A stretch of 52,383 bases of DNA, taken from Asaia bogorensis (GTDB taxonomy: Bacteria > Pseudomonadota > Alphaproteobacteria > Acetobacterales > Acetobacteraceae). Positions within the stretch are counted from its first letter, which is position 1, and each line of letters starts with the position of its first letter. The notes beneath the pieces are model-generated. The model searched no databases, was not told the origin of the DNA, and saw only the letters and a program-made list of their open reading frames with translations. Made by a program: the position numbers and the translations under genes. Below, one piece after another: positions 33,016 to 40,814 of the stretch. Location of the stretch: the NCBI RefSeq assembly GCF_900465345.1, contig NZ_UEGO01000040.1, positions 1-52,383 on the forward strand, given 5' to 3'.

Positions 33016-34217
33016 ATCCGCCCGCCGGAAGCGAGGCTCCGGGTTGGCGCCCAGCGCGTATGAGCCAGCCATACAGAGAGCAGACCGAATAACGAGAAAG
33101 CGGCAAACACCAGAAAAGCCGCCCCGTATCCCCCTGTCGCATGACGGATGGTCCCCAGAAGAACCGGCAGACAAAACCCGCCAATCCCGCCGCTCATGCC
33201 GACAAGTCCAGTCAGGATCCCCACGGATTGCGGAAAACGGGTCGGCACGAGCTGGAATACGGCACCATTTGCAAGACCCAGAACCATCATGCCGACAAAA
33301 AAGGCGCCCAGTGCAAGCAGAAGGGACGGCAGCCCGATACCGATCGACAGATAGATGATGCAGGCGGCGGCAAAGAGGATAGACAGGGCACGGGTTCCCC
33401 CGATCCGGTCGGCCAGCGCTCCCCCCAGCGGTCGCACGAAAGACCCTGCGAACACAATTGTGGCGGTACAGAACCCCGCTGTCGCAGGCCTGAGGCCGTA
33501 CTGGTCGTTGAAGTAGATGGTCAGGAACGAGGCCAGACCGACGAACCCGCCAAAGGTTACGGCATAAAATCCCATCAGGATCCAGGCATCACACCGACGC
33601 AGCAAAGGCCCCCAAGCGCACAGCCTCCCGCTCGAGCGACGCTGGGGTGGCTCTCGGGATATTGCTAGAAACACGATCAGCACGACCGTGAGTGGTATGA
33701 CCGCGAGCCCAAGGACGTTCACCCAGCCGAATCTGACTGCAAGAACAGGCGCAACCAGCGCTGCAAAGGCGGTGCCGGAATTCCCGGCGCCTGCTATGCC
33801 CAGAGCTGTCCCCTGATACTGGGGGGGATACCAGCCCGAAACCAATGGCAGTGCCACAGCAAAAGACCCACCTGCTATCCCTAGCAGAAGGGCAAGTGGG
33901 AACATCGCCACATATGAGGAGGGCGACGCAAACCATGTCACGATCAATCCCAAAATTACAGTGACCTGTGCTGCAATCGCGCTTCGGCGCGCACCAAAGA
34001 GATCCACGCAGGCGCCAAGCACGACACGAAAAACGGCGCCTGCCAGCACCGGCATCGCCACCAGAAATCCCTTCTGACCTGCGTTAAGATGCAGGTCATG
34101 AGAGATAGCAATGCCTAGAGGACCGAGTAGCACCCAGACCATAAAAGAAACGTCGAAATACAGGAAAGCAGCAATGAGTGTCGGCAGGTGGCCGGCTTTA
34201 AAGAATGACCTGTCCAA
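33012..34217 (-). CDS. narK: NarK-family nitrate/nitrite transporter
   Basis: The major-facilitator protein is about 401 aa from a TTG at 34217 (LDRSFFKAGHLPTLIAAFLYFDVSFMVWV), which matches the family N-terminus; a TTG at 34253 is also open. About 12 membrane spans are seen, with glycine-rich signature segments (AGGSFAVALPLVSGWYPPQYQG, given here only as the region 33790-33860) and GLVGMSGGIGGFCLPV. It is the first gene of the nitrate operon and probably brings nitrate in. GGGA lies upstream of the chosen start. Confidence 0.88.
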   Translation of the reverse strand: MDRSFFKAGHLPTLIAAFLYFDVSFMVWVLLGPLGIAISHDLHLNAGQKGFLVAMPVLAGAVFRVVLGACVDLFGARRSAIAAQVTVILGLIVTWFASPSSYVAMFPLALLLGIAGGSFAVALPLVSGWYPPQYQGTALGIAGAGNSGTAFAALVAPVLAVRFGWVNVLGLAVIPLTVVLIVFLAISREPPQRRSSGRLCAWGPLLRRCDAWILMGFYAVTFGGFVGLASFLTIYFNDQYGLRPATAGFCTATIVFAGSFVRPLGGALADRIGGTRALSILFAAACIIYLSIGIGLPSLLLALGAFFVGMMVLGLANGAVFQLVPTRFPQSVGILTGLVGMSGGIGGFCLPVLLGTIRHATGGYGAAFLVFAAFSLFGLLSVWLAHTRWAPTRSLASGGRI

Positions 34218-34400
34218 GGCAGTTCCCGAATGGCAGCATGCGCGATAGCGCAATCCACCAAGCCCTCAAGGCATCAGGGCCGCCCTTGACCCTGAATTCG
34301 ATCATGATGCTTGTGAGGCCAGTGCCTCCATTGACACGGCTTTAAACTAGAAATCTTTTACCAGATGCATCGATCCGATGTCAAAACGAAACACATGGAG
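34218..34400 (-). promoter_or_regulatory. Candidate promoter and ANTAR antitermination leader of the nitrate operon
   Basis: On the minus strand TTGACA (34379-34384) and TAAAAG (34355-34360) stand 18 bp apart, a plausible sigma70 promoter. Downstream, 34275-34294 folds into a 7-bp stem (CAGGGTC/GGCCCTG with one G-U pair) closing a hexaloop AAGGGC, with A at position 1 and G at position 4 as ANTAR targets require. A weaker hexaloop stem (GAGG/CCTC) lies 20 nt earlier at 34315-34328. The 3' arm of the main stem overlaps a competing stem GCCCT/AGGGC (34262-34280). This is consistent with a switch, although no U-run follows. Confidence 0.55.
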
Positions 34401-34622
34401 ATGTGACATTACAGGTATGTCATGAACGGATATGAAGGCGCAGAGAGACCAGCATAGCATTTTCTATCGATTAGCATGCGCGCAGAATTTGATGCCTCTG
34501 AATATCAGCAGGCCCCGAAATTAAGCATCTGAATTACAACAAACATCAAAGGCGTTGCCTTTTTGAATGATATGGACGATATTTTCTCTTAGTATCGTTC
34601 AAATCACTCTTAAGGGGCTGTA
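34401..34622. other. Intergenic region between divergent nitrate and parA operons
   Basis: This AT-rich region holds the promoter of parA-parB-rep. Near 34541-34590 on the plus strand are imperfect inverted segments (aaaggcgttgcctttt; gatatggacgatatttt). No gene is seen. Confidence 0.4.
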
Positions 34623-35822
34623 ATGAATTCAATCGTCAGTCAGATCGGTGATCTCGCTGAGGCTGGCGAGCGCATGATCGAGCGACTACGCCGTAAGGCT
34701 TTTCTCCCTGATAGCCGCAAAGGACTCAATGTGCGCATTGGCATTGCCGATGCTGCCCAGTTGCTAGACTGCTCCACCAACCGCATCCGTATGGCGGAGG
34801 ACGACGGGCGCCTTCCCCCACCTCCAGCTTCGGAAACCGGCCGTCGTCTCGGCTATAGTATCGCCGAATTGCTACACATGCGCGATGTGTTAGGTGCCTC
34901 GCCACGGCGTGCGTCTTCTGACGCTCCCGCCATCATTGCGGTGCAGAATTTTAAAGGTGGTGTCGGTAAATCAACCGTAACCACCCACCTCGCTCACTAC
35001 TTTGCAATTCAAGGTTACCGAGTACTCGTAGTTGATTGCGATAGCCAGGCAACAACAACCACGTTATTCGGTTTTAATCCCCATTTCAATATCAGTCGGG
35101 AAGAAACGCTTTACCCGTATCTTTCAATTGATCCAACGCAAGCAGATCTCTCTTATGCAGTCAAACGGACACCGTGGCCCAATGTTGACTTAATTCCATC
35201 TAATCTCGAGTTATTTGACGTTGAATATGAGCTCGCTGCGGCTGGTAGCGATGGACAGTCGGTACTGGCTGCCCGCTTCCGCAAGCTGAAACAGGGTCTC
35301 GCTGAACTCGCCCGAGCCTACGATATTGTGCTGCTGGATCCGCCTCCTGCCCTCGGCACCATTTCATTAGCAGTAATGCAGGCCGCCAATGCGCTTTTAG
35401 TGCCGCTTGCGGCAACAACGCCAGATTTCTGCTCAACTGTGCAATTCCTTTCCATGATGGATCAGGTACTGCAGCAACTAGTCGGCGCTGGCATTTCATT
35501 AGACTACAACTTCATACGGTTGATCTGCTCGAAATTTGACGGCAATGATCCTTCGCACGCCATGATCCGCTCAATTATGGAGCAAACCTTTGGACCGGCT
35601 CTGCTGGCGGTACCAATTTTGGACTCTGCCGAGATTAGTCACGCCTCCCTTCGCATGATGACGATCTATGAACTGGAAAAGCCCATCGGCACTGCGAAGA
35701 CACACAAGCGGTGCCGCGCTAATCTCGATGAGGCGTTGGGCCAAGTTGAACAATTGGTGCGGCAGAGCTGGGGGCGCGTCCCCCCGGCCCGAGAAGAAGA
35801 GGTGTTCGATGCCGCAGGCTAA
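34623..35822 (+). CDS. parA: ParA-type partition ATPase with N-terminal HTH (type Ia)
   Basis: This 399-aa protein has an N-terminal MerR-like DNA-binding region (about 35-95: IGIADAAQLLDCSTNRIRMAEDDGRLPPPP), then the deviant Walker A QNFKGGVGKSTVTTHL (about 108-122), LVVDCDSQATTT and VLLDPPPALG. Type Ia ParA proteins both segregate the plasmid and repress their own operon through the HTH. It is the first gene of parA-parB-rep, 38 bp ahead of parB. Confidence 0.9.
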   Translation: MNSIVSQIGDLAEAGERMIERLRRKAFLPDSRKGLNVRIGIADAAQLLDCSTNRIRMAEDDGRLPPPPASETGRRLGYSIAELLHMRDVLGASPRRASSDAPAIIAVQNFKGGVGKSTVTTHLAHYFAIQGYRVLVVDCDSQATTTTLFGFNPHFNISREETLYPYLSIDPTQADLSYAVKRTPWPNVDLIPSNLELFDVEYELAAAGSDGQSVLAARFRKLKQGLAELARAYDIVLLDPPPALGTISLAVMQAANALLVPLAATTPDFCSTVQFLSMMDQVLQQLVGAGISLDYNFIRLICSKFDGNDPSHAMIRSIMEQTFGPALLAVPILDSAEISHASLRMMTIYELEKPIGTAKTHKRCRANLDEALGQVEQLVRQSWGRVPPAREEEVFDAAG

Positions 35823-35860
35823 GACCGTTCTTCCTCTACCTCGATCGATGGAGCTCGATC

Positions 35861-36898
35861 ATGTCGCGTAAGCAAAACTCTTATCTCGCGGATCTGCTCA
35901 AGGACGATCCAACTAATGATGCAATTTCTCCTGCCCCAGTTGTCGAACGCGCACGCGCTTCGACTTTGTTGCACCGGGAATCGGCTCTCGCACGCGTACA
36001 GTCCGGTGAAGTACGCCAGGTTACACAACTCTTGTTGGATCCGGCACGCGTTCGTGTCTGGCCCGGCAATGCTCGTCTATATGACCAGCTTTCGGAAGCT
36101 AGTTGCGCCGACCTGATTGACTCGCTTATCGCCGAAGGTGGGCAAAAGGTGCCAGCGGTGGTGCGTCGGATCAGCAATGATCCCCACTACGATTATGAGG
36201 TAATTGCTGGCACACGTCGGCACTGGTCGATCAGTTGGTTGCGGACGCATTCCTATCCTGACATGCAATTTGTCGCCCAAGTGGTAACGCTTGACGATGA
36301 AGCTGCCTTCAGGTTGGCCGATCTTGAAAACCGAGCCCGGCGAGACGTTTCAGATGTTGCCCGTGCCCGCAATTATGCTGCTGCGCTAATACAGCACTAT
36401 GGTGGCAAGCAGAAGCGGATGGCCGAACGCCTGCGGGTTTCCGAAGGCTGGTTGTCAAAAATGCTGCAGGTTGCACGTATCCCTGACGAAGTGCTCGCGG
36501 CCTTTCCGTCATGGGATGTTGTGCTGCTGAAGCCGGCCTATACGTTGGCGCGGGCACTCGATGAACATCATGCGGCGGAGCGGATAACACAGGCTGCCCG
36601 CACATTGGCTAATGAACAAGCCGCCGCGCGGCGGCAGGATGAATTGCCAATTCCGGCGGCTGAAGTGTTGCGCCGCTTGCTTGCAGCAGGGAGCGCACCC
36701 GATGAAGTCCCATCCGCAAGTGTGGCGACATACAACTCTCAATTGGGACGCCCTGCATTGACGATTCAGTCTATCAACCGGCAAGGGGTTACCGTGCGGC
36801 TGCACGCCGCTTCTGGTGCCGATAATGAGGAACTAGTAGCCACGTTGCGTCAGGCGCTGGCTGATTTGGATGCTTCCGGTCGTAGGGTAAGGCAATGA
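35861..36898 (+). CDS. parB: ParB-type centromere-binding protein
   Basis: This 345-aa protein has the ParB/Srx CTPase domain around 50-150, with an arginine box IAGTRRHWS, followed by a helix-turn-helix (KQKRMAERLRVSEGWLSKMLQVARIP). Two perfect palindromes immediately downstream (36901-36914 and 36953-36966) are its likely parS sites. It works with the ParA just upstream. Confidence 0.9.
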   Translation: MSRKQNSYLADLLKDDPTNDAISPAPVVERARASTLLHRESALARVQSGEVRQVTQLLLDPARVRVWPGNARLYDQLSEASCADLIDSLIAEGGQKVPAVVRRISNDPHYDYEVIAGTRRHWSISWLRTHSYPDMQFVAQVVTLDDEAAFRLADLENRARRDVSDVARARNYAAALIQHYGGKQKRMAERLRVSEGWLSKMLQVARIPDEVLAAFPSWDVVLLKPAYTLARALDEHHAAERITQAARTLANEQAAARRQDELPIPAAEVLRRLLAAGSAPDEVPSASVATYNSQLGRPALTIQSINRQGVTVRLHAASGADNEELVATLRQALADLDASGRRVRQ

Positions 36899-36900
36899 TC

Positions 36901-37024
36901 TTTCCCCGGGGAAACTTTTCTAGGTCCACTTCTCGAGTGGCGGTAATGACAGTTTCCCCGGGGAAACTTTTTTTCTGACTGTCGGTGTTCGACAGTTTTG
37001 CAATCCATTCTTTCCCCGAGGAAG
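36901..37024. promoter_or_regulatory. Three parS-like palindromes between parB and rep
   Basis: TTTCCCCGGGGAAA occurs perfectly at 36901-36914 and 36953-36966, the second extending to the 16-bp palindrome GTTTCCCCGGGGAAAC. A degenerate third copy, TTTCCCCGAGGAAG, lies at 37011-37024 and overlaps the ribosome site of rep (start 37034). The sites are probable ParB-binding centromeres. The third suggests that ParB, or Rep itself, also limits rep expression. Confidence 0.75.
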
Positions 37025-37033
37025 TGTTTTAAG

Positions 37034-38182
37034 ATGATCAAACCGAGCCCCGGGGCCTCGACATATCTGGATCCTTTCCTACCATACTTGGCTGATCTGG
37101 CATTTCGCGACCAACGCGAGATAATGGAACGACCGTTCTTCAGTTTGGCTAAGACGAAGCGTATCAAGCCGATCGACTACCGCAGCCCTGACGGCAAGCA
37201 ATGGGTTCATGTCTCGGCTAATCCGGATTACGGCATGGCAACAATCTGGGACGCCGATATTCTAATCTATTGTGTTAGCGTACTCGCGGACATGGCACGT
37301 CGTGGCATCAATGATATACCGCGCACGTTGCATCTAATGCCCTATGACCTACTGCGTGCCATAGGTCGCCCGACCACCGGCCGTGCCTATGAATTGCTAG
37401 GCCAATCGTTGGACCGATTGGTCGCAACCACCGTCAAGACCAACATCCGTGCTGAGAACCGGCGTGAGGCCACATTTTCTTGGCTAGATGGCTGGTCACA
37501 GCTGGTCGACGAGCGTACCGAACGCAGTCGTGGCATGACACTTGAACTGTCCAACTGGCTTTATGAAGGCGTATTAATGACTGGCGGCGTCCTGTCGATC
37601 GACCGGGCGTATTTCGATATTTCCGGCGGTCGCGAGCGCTGGCTTTATAAGGTGGCACGCAAGCACGCAGGTGGGGCGGGAGAAGGCGGCTTCGCAATTT
37701 CCTTGCCGACCCTGTTTGAAAAATCCGGTGCCGAGGGTGTGTATCGGCGCTTCAAGTTCGAGATCGCTAAATTGGTCGAACGCAATGATCTTCCAGGCTA
37801 CCGCCTTACACTCGAAGAACCAGCTGATAGACATGAACCCCTGCTTCGTATGCAGCGGATTCAGATTGGACCTGATCCTGCAACTTCCAACTTAACCGCT
37901 CGTCTCTCTAGGAGGCCTGCACACATCGCACGTGAGGCAGAAATGCTTTTGACGCCGAGTGACGCTCACCCCACGGTTCCGGTGGCTGAGCGGGACGTGA
38001 CGGCAGCGACCCTGAAAATCCTGCGCACCGAATTTCCAGGATGGGACTTCCAAGTCCTACACCAAGAGTTTCGTCACTGGCTCGACGCCGATCCAGCGCG
38101 AACTCCAGCCAACTACCAACAAGCCTTCATCGGCTTTGTACGTCGTTATGACGTCCAGAACCGACATTTGTTAGGACGCTAG
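37034..38182 (+). CDS. repA: Plasmid replication initiator, RPA/RepA family
   Basis: The protein is 382 aa from ATG 37034 (MIKPSPGASTYLDPFLPYLADLAFRD; the GAGGAAG upstream fits). The family core is visible: WVHVSANPDYGMATIWDADILIY, RTLHLMPYDLLRAIGRPTTGRAYELL and ISGGRERWLYKVARKHAGG. Such proteins bind iterons and open the origin. Four iterons follow at 38362-38445. A longer frame from 36998 is open but lacks a ribosome site. Confidence 0.9.
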   Translation: MIKPSPGASTYLDPFLPYLADLAFRDQREIMERPFFSLAKTKRIKPIDYRSPDGKQWVHVSANPDYGMATIWDADILIYCVSVLADMARRGINDIPRTLHLMPYDLLRAIGRPTTGRAYELLGQSLDRLVATTVKTNIRAENRREATFSWLDGWSQLVDERTERSRGMTLELSNWLYEGVLMTGGVLSIDRAYFDISGGRERWLYKVARKHAGGAGEGGFAISLPTLFEKSGAEGVYRRFKFEIAKLVERNDLPGYRLTLEEPADRHEPLLRMQRIQIGPDPATSNLTARLSRRPAHIAREAEMLLTPSDAHPTVPVAERDVTAATLKILRTEFPGWDFQVLHQEFRHWLDADPARTPANYQQAFIGFVRRYDVQNRHLLGR

Positions 38183-38361
38183 GAAATGCATGTCTCCGCC
38201 AATCCTGCCAAAAAGCGTTCCCGAAGTGTCGGTGCTCAGTGAGAGCGTAGGCTTACGAGTGTGGACGTAGTCTAGAATTGCGTGATCTGAAGTTTTTCTA
38301 AGACAACATCACAAATCTAGGTTCATTCCTCTGAGTATTATCAACAACGGCGAGAGCGGAT
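38183..38361. other. Origin-proximal spacer
   Basis: It links rep to the iterons and holds no gene. The sequence is AT-rich in its second half. Confidence 0.4.
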
Positions 38362-38445
38362 CGACACTTCAGGAACAGTTTGCCGACACTTCAGGAACAG
38401 CCGGATCGACACTTCAGGAACAGTTTGCCGACACTTCAGGAACGG
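38362..38445 (+). repeat. Iterons of the replication origin (oriV)
   Basis: Four copies of cgacacttcaggaacag start at 38362, 38384, 38407 and 38429; the last ends cgg. Spacing is 22-23 bp, two helical turns. Copies 1-2 and 3-4 share the spacer tttgc, so the array is itself a duplicated pair. The next 85 bp are AT-rich and carry TTATCCAGA (38487-38495), close to a DnaA box, which fits an initiator-loaded melting region. Confidence 0.85.
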
Positions 38446-38707
38446 ACATTGAATAATAAGATTGTGCTATCAATGGGTTATGAACGTTATCCAGAGGCTT
38501 AACTTATTAACTATTATAATTAACCTTCTAACGCCTCAGAATTTTGAAGAGCGGAATAATCCTATGGTCATTCTATGGCTGCATCTGTCTAAGACTGTTT
38601 GGAAATAAGATGCTCCGATCAAAATCACACGTAGCAACGTTCAGTAGTTGAGCTTACGTGAGGAACCTTATAAGACTAAGTCCTGTAGACCAGGTTGGGA
38701 GTAAATT
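38446..38707. other. AT-rich origin melting region and toxin-antitoxin promoter
   Basis: An A/T-rich block (38450-38530) follows the iterons and includes the DnaA-like site at 38487. The later part precedes the antitoxin gene and probably holds its autoregulated promoter. No gene is seen. Confidence 0.5.
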
Positions 38708-38953
38708 ATGCGAACGGTTAACATTCATGAAGCTAAGACGCATCTGTCGAAGCTGATTGAAGATGCCCAGAAGGGCGAAAGCTTCATCATTGCCAAATCC
38801 GGCAAACCGATCGCGCGGGTCAGTCCGATTTCTGCTCCTGAAGGCGCTGCAAAGAAACGTCTGGGGTTCATGGTGGGCCAGATCCAGGTGCCCGATGATT
38901 TTGACAAGATGGGTCAGGACAGCATCACCACGCTCTTCGATGGTCCGACATGA
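38708..38953 (+). CDS. Phd/YefM-family antitoxin
   Basis: This 81-aa protein begins MRTVNIHEAKTHLSKLIEDAQKGESFIIAKSGKPIARV (regions 38708-38821), the standard Phd/YefM DNA-binding fold. The C-terminal part (GFMVGQIQVPDDFDKMG) would wrap the toxin. Its stop overlaps the toxin start (ATGA). It represses its own promoter and neutralises the PIN toxin. Confidence 0.9.
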   Translation: MRTVNIHEAKTHLSKLIEDAQKGESFIIAKSGKPIARVSPISAPEGAAKKRLGFMVGQIQVPDDFDKMGQDSITTLFDGPT

Positions 38954-39336
38954 AGCTTCTGCTCGACACCCATCTCCTGCTCTGGGCCGCAGGTGCCCCG
39001 GACAGACTTTCCGCAGAAGCCCGGTCCCTTCTGTCTGATCCCGATCATATTCTGGTTTTCAGTGCTGCCAGTCTGTGGGAGATCACCATCAAGGCCGGGC
39101 TGGGACGGGCCGATTTCAAGGTCGATCCCCATCTGCTTCGACGTGGTCTGATCGAAAATGATTATGAAGAACTACCGATTACGAGCCGCCATGCGGTGGC
39201 CGTGTCAGGCCTGCCCGAAATCCACCGTGACCCATTTGACCGTATTCTGGTCGCACAGGCCCTTGTGGAGGGTCTGACGCTCCTGACCCACGACCCTCTC
39301 GTACAAGCCTATCCAGGGCCAGTGAAAGCGGTCTGA
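38950..39336 (+). CDS. PIN-domain (VapC-type) RNase toxin
   Basis: This 128-aa protein has the four acidic PIN positions visible: Asp in LLLDTHLLLW, Glu in SLWEITIKAGLG, Asp in HRDPFDRILVAQA, and Asp in LLTHDPLV. VapC-type enzymes cut specific RNAs. Paired with the Phd-type antitoxin it forms a plasmid addiction module next to the origin. Confidence 0.9.
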   Translation: MKLLLDTHLLLWAAGAPDRLSAEARSLLSDPDHILVFSAASLWEITIKAGLGRADFKVDPHLLRRGLIENDYEELPITSRHAVAVSGLPEIHRDPFDRILVAQALVEGLTLLTHDPLVQAYPGPVKAV

Positions 39337-39368
39337 GAGGGTGTCTGGCTTGCGGGTGTCTCCCGGTT

Positions 39369-39962
39369 ATGCGTGGGGAGTATCTTATCTCTGCTTCAGG
39401 TGGGGTGGGTGACATGGCGCAGGATGCTGAAAGACCGAGCGAGATCCGGCCCTTTTCCCTGCGCACCGCAATCCTTTCAACGCAGGTGTGTGGGGGGCTT
39501 GGCTGGATCGGAATCGTGCTCCTTCAGAGGCGCAATTTTCTGGCTGTTCTGATGGGGTCTCCGCCGGGAGGCAGTCAGATTGTCCCGATCCTCGCCGGGT
39601 TCCTTTATGGCGGCGTTTTTGGCGTGCTGGCGTGGCTCCTGGTGAGGCAACCGTTCATGATGGGCGTCACCAGGCGCTATGTCGCTCTGACCTCGGCGGT
39701 CAGGGCATGGCCTGCGATCATCGCGGTTTCAGTGTTTGCCGGGGCGGGAGAGGAAGTGCTGTTCCGGGGTGCCCTGCAATACTGGCTCGGCGTGATCGGT
39801 ACCGCGTTCCTGTTCCTCGGCATGATCCCTCTGGGACTGGCTGCGTCCCACTGGGGATTGATCGGGCCGATCGTGGCCCATGCTCTCATCGATGTGATCT
39901 TGTTCAGCGCATTCTCTGCCATGAGGCAGACAGATACGGATCGTCAGTTGCCCGTTATCTGA
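39369..39962 (+). CDS. CPBP-family intramembrane metalloprotease
   Basis: The protein is 197 aa from 39369, or 182 aa from the ATG at 39414 (MAQDAERPSEIRPF), which has the better upstream GGGTG. About five membrane spans are seen. The CPBP motif EEVLFRG and a later HALIDVILF His segment are intact, unlike the CPBP-like protein at 3683-4120. Members process membrane proteins or act as Abi-type immunity factors; the substrate is unknown. Confidence 0.8.
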   Translation: MRGEYLISASGGVGDMAQDAERPSEIRPFSLRTAILSTQVCGGLGWIGIVLLQRRNFLAVLMGSPPGGSQIVPILAGFLYGGVFGVLAWLLVRQPFMMGVTRRYVALTSAVRAWPAIIAVSVFAGAGEEVLFRGALQYWLGVIGTAFLFLGMIPLGLAASHWGLIGPIVAHALIDVILFSAFSAMRQTDTDRQLPVI

Positions 39963-40005
39963 CGTCGGGCATCCGACGACGGTCTGGCTGATGGGTGGGC
40001 GCGTG

Positions 40006-40281
40006 TCAGGTCTCTTCCTTGTCGGCATCGAAGGCCCGCAATCCGGTTCGTCGCCATCTTGTCCTGAGATCGGCAGGAGAGGTCGTACCACTGCCCTGAA
40101 GCTGTGCTGCGAGGTCGAGGAAGGCCCCCAGCAGGGTCGCGCGGTCATCCTGTGTGAGGTCCACCAGACCGGCCTTCTGCACTAGCCCGCCCAGTTCGAT
40201 CATATGGCGTGTACGCTTGCGTCGTGACCTGGCCCAGTCCCGCATGTCCTCGCGCGCCTTTCTCAGCCTGTGACGGCCCAT
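40006..40281 (-). CDS. traD: TraD-like conjugal transfer protein (small)
   Basis: The protein is 91 aa from ATG 40281: MGRHRLRKAREDMRDWARSR, RKRTRHMIELGGLVQKAGL, then DDRATLLGAFLDLA. This matches the small TraD of Ti-type MOBQ plasmids (IELGGLV..AGL motif). It follows the traC-like gene in the usual traC-traD order, divergent from traA. It is an accessory to the relaxosome. Confidence 0.75.
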   Translation of the reverse strand: MGRHRLRKAREDMRDWARSRRKRTRHMIELGGLVQKAGLVDLTQDDRATLLGAFLDLAAQLQGSGTTSPADLRTRWRRTGLRAFDADKEET

Positions 40282-40309
40282 GAGGGCATTCTGGCGTGCC
40301 AGTCGCCTC

Positions 40310-40603
40310 TCAAGCGTCCGGAGCCCCGTCAGCAGCCTGCTGTGAGGCTCTGCTGGCCCTGCGCTTTGGCCTGGCCTGAAAGAAGGCCTGACCGCGCTCG
40401 CTCCACCTCGCGATCGCTTCGGGTTTGTCCTCTGCCTGTTCCAGAGCCGAAAGAAGAACCCCGGCCAGGGCTTCGACGGGGAGGGCATCCGCGCCCAATG
40501 CCTCGACCAGTTCGCCCAGCTGCATGGTTCTCTGTGCCTTAAGGGCTTTGGCCCGTTTCTGCAGGGCGACAAGCTCTGCATCGATATCGCGTGGCTTACG
40601 CAT
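40310..40603 (-). CDS. traC: TraC-like relaxosome accessory protein
   Basis: The protein is 97 aa: MRKPRDIDAELVALQKRAKAL, then QLGELVEALGADALPVEALAGVLL, then a basic tail. This corresponds to the TraC/MobC-like accessory protein that aids relaxase at oriT. It is the first gene of the minus-strand pair, divergent from the relaxase. Confidence 0.75.
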   Translation of the reverse strand: MRKPRDIDAELVALQKRAKALKAQRTMQLGELVEALGADALPVEALAGVLLSALEQAEDKPEAIARWSERGQAFFQARPKRRASRASQQAADGAPDA

Positions 40604-40756
40604 TTTGACTCTGGCTCCTGCTTCCGCTGTGTCTGCTGTCAGGTTCTGATGGGGTTACTGTCGTCATCAACCTTGTATGGTGCACCGTATCACAGGGAGA
40701 AGAACCGCGTCACTCTGGGTGGAACTGGAGCGGATGTGTTTTGGCCTCGATGTGGA

Positions 40757-40786
40757 AGTGCGCGCTTATATGTCATGGGATGACAT
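40757..40786 (-). other. Candidate oriT with MOBQ-type nic
   Basis: On the minus strand a 7-bp perfect hairpin (ATGTCAT/ATGACAT, 40770-40786) is followed after one base by TAAGCGCGCACT (40757-40768). This agrees at 10 of 12 positions with the RSF1010-type nic region TAAGTGCGCCCT. It lies just ahead of the relaxase gene, between it and traC. Cutting would be by Tyr25 of the relaxase. Confidence 0.65.
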
Positions 40787-40814
40787 GACGCGTTGCAGGT
40801 GATAGCGTGCCCCC

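Noticed and set aside
38362-38445. CRISPR-like repeat array
   Set aside because: Repeats are 17 bp with only 5-6 bp between them and lie next to rep; they are iterons. No CRISPR array or cas gene is present.
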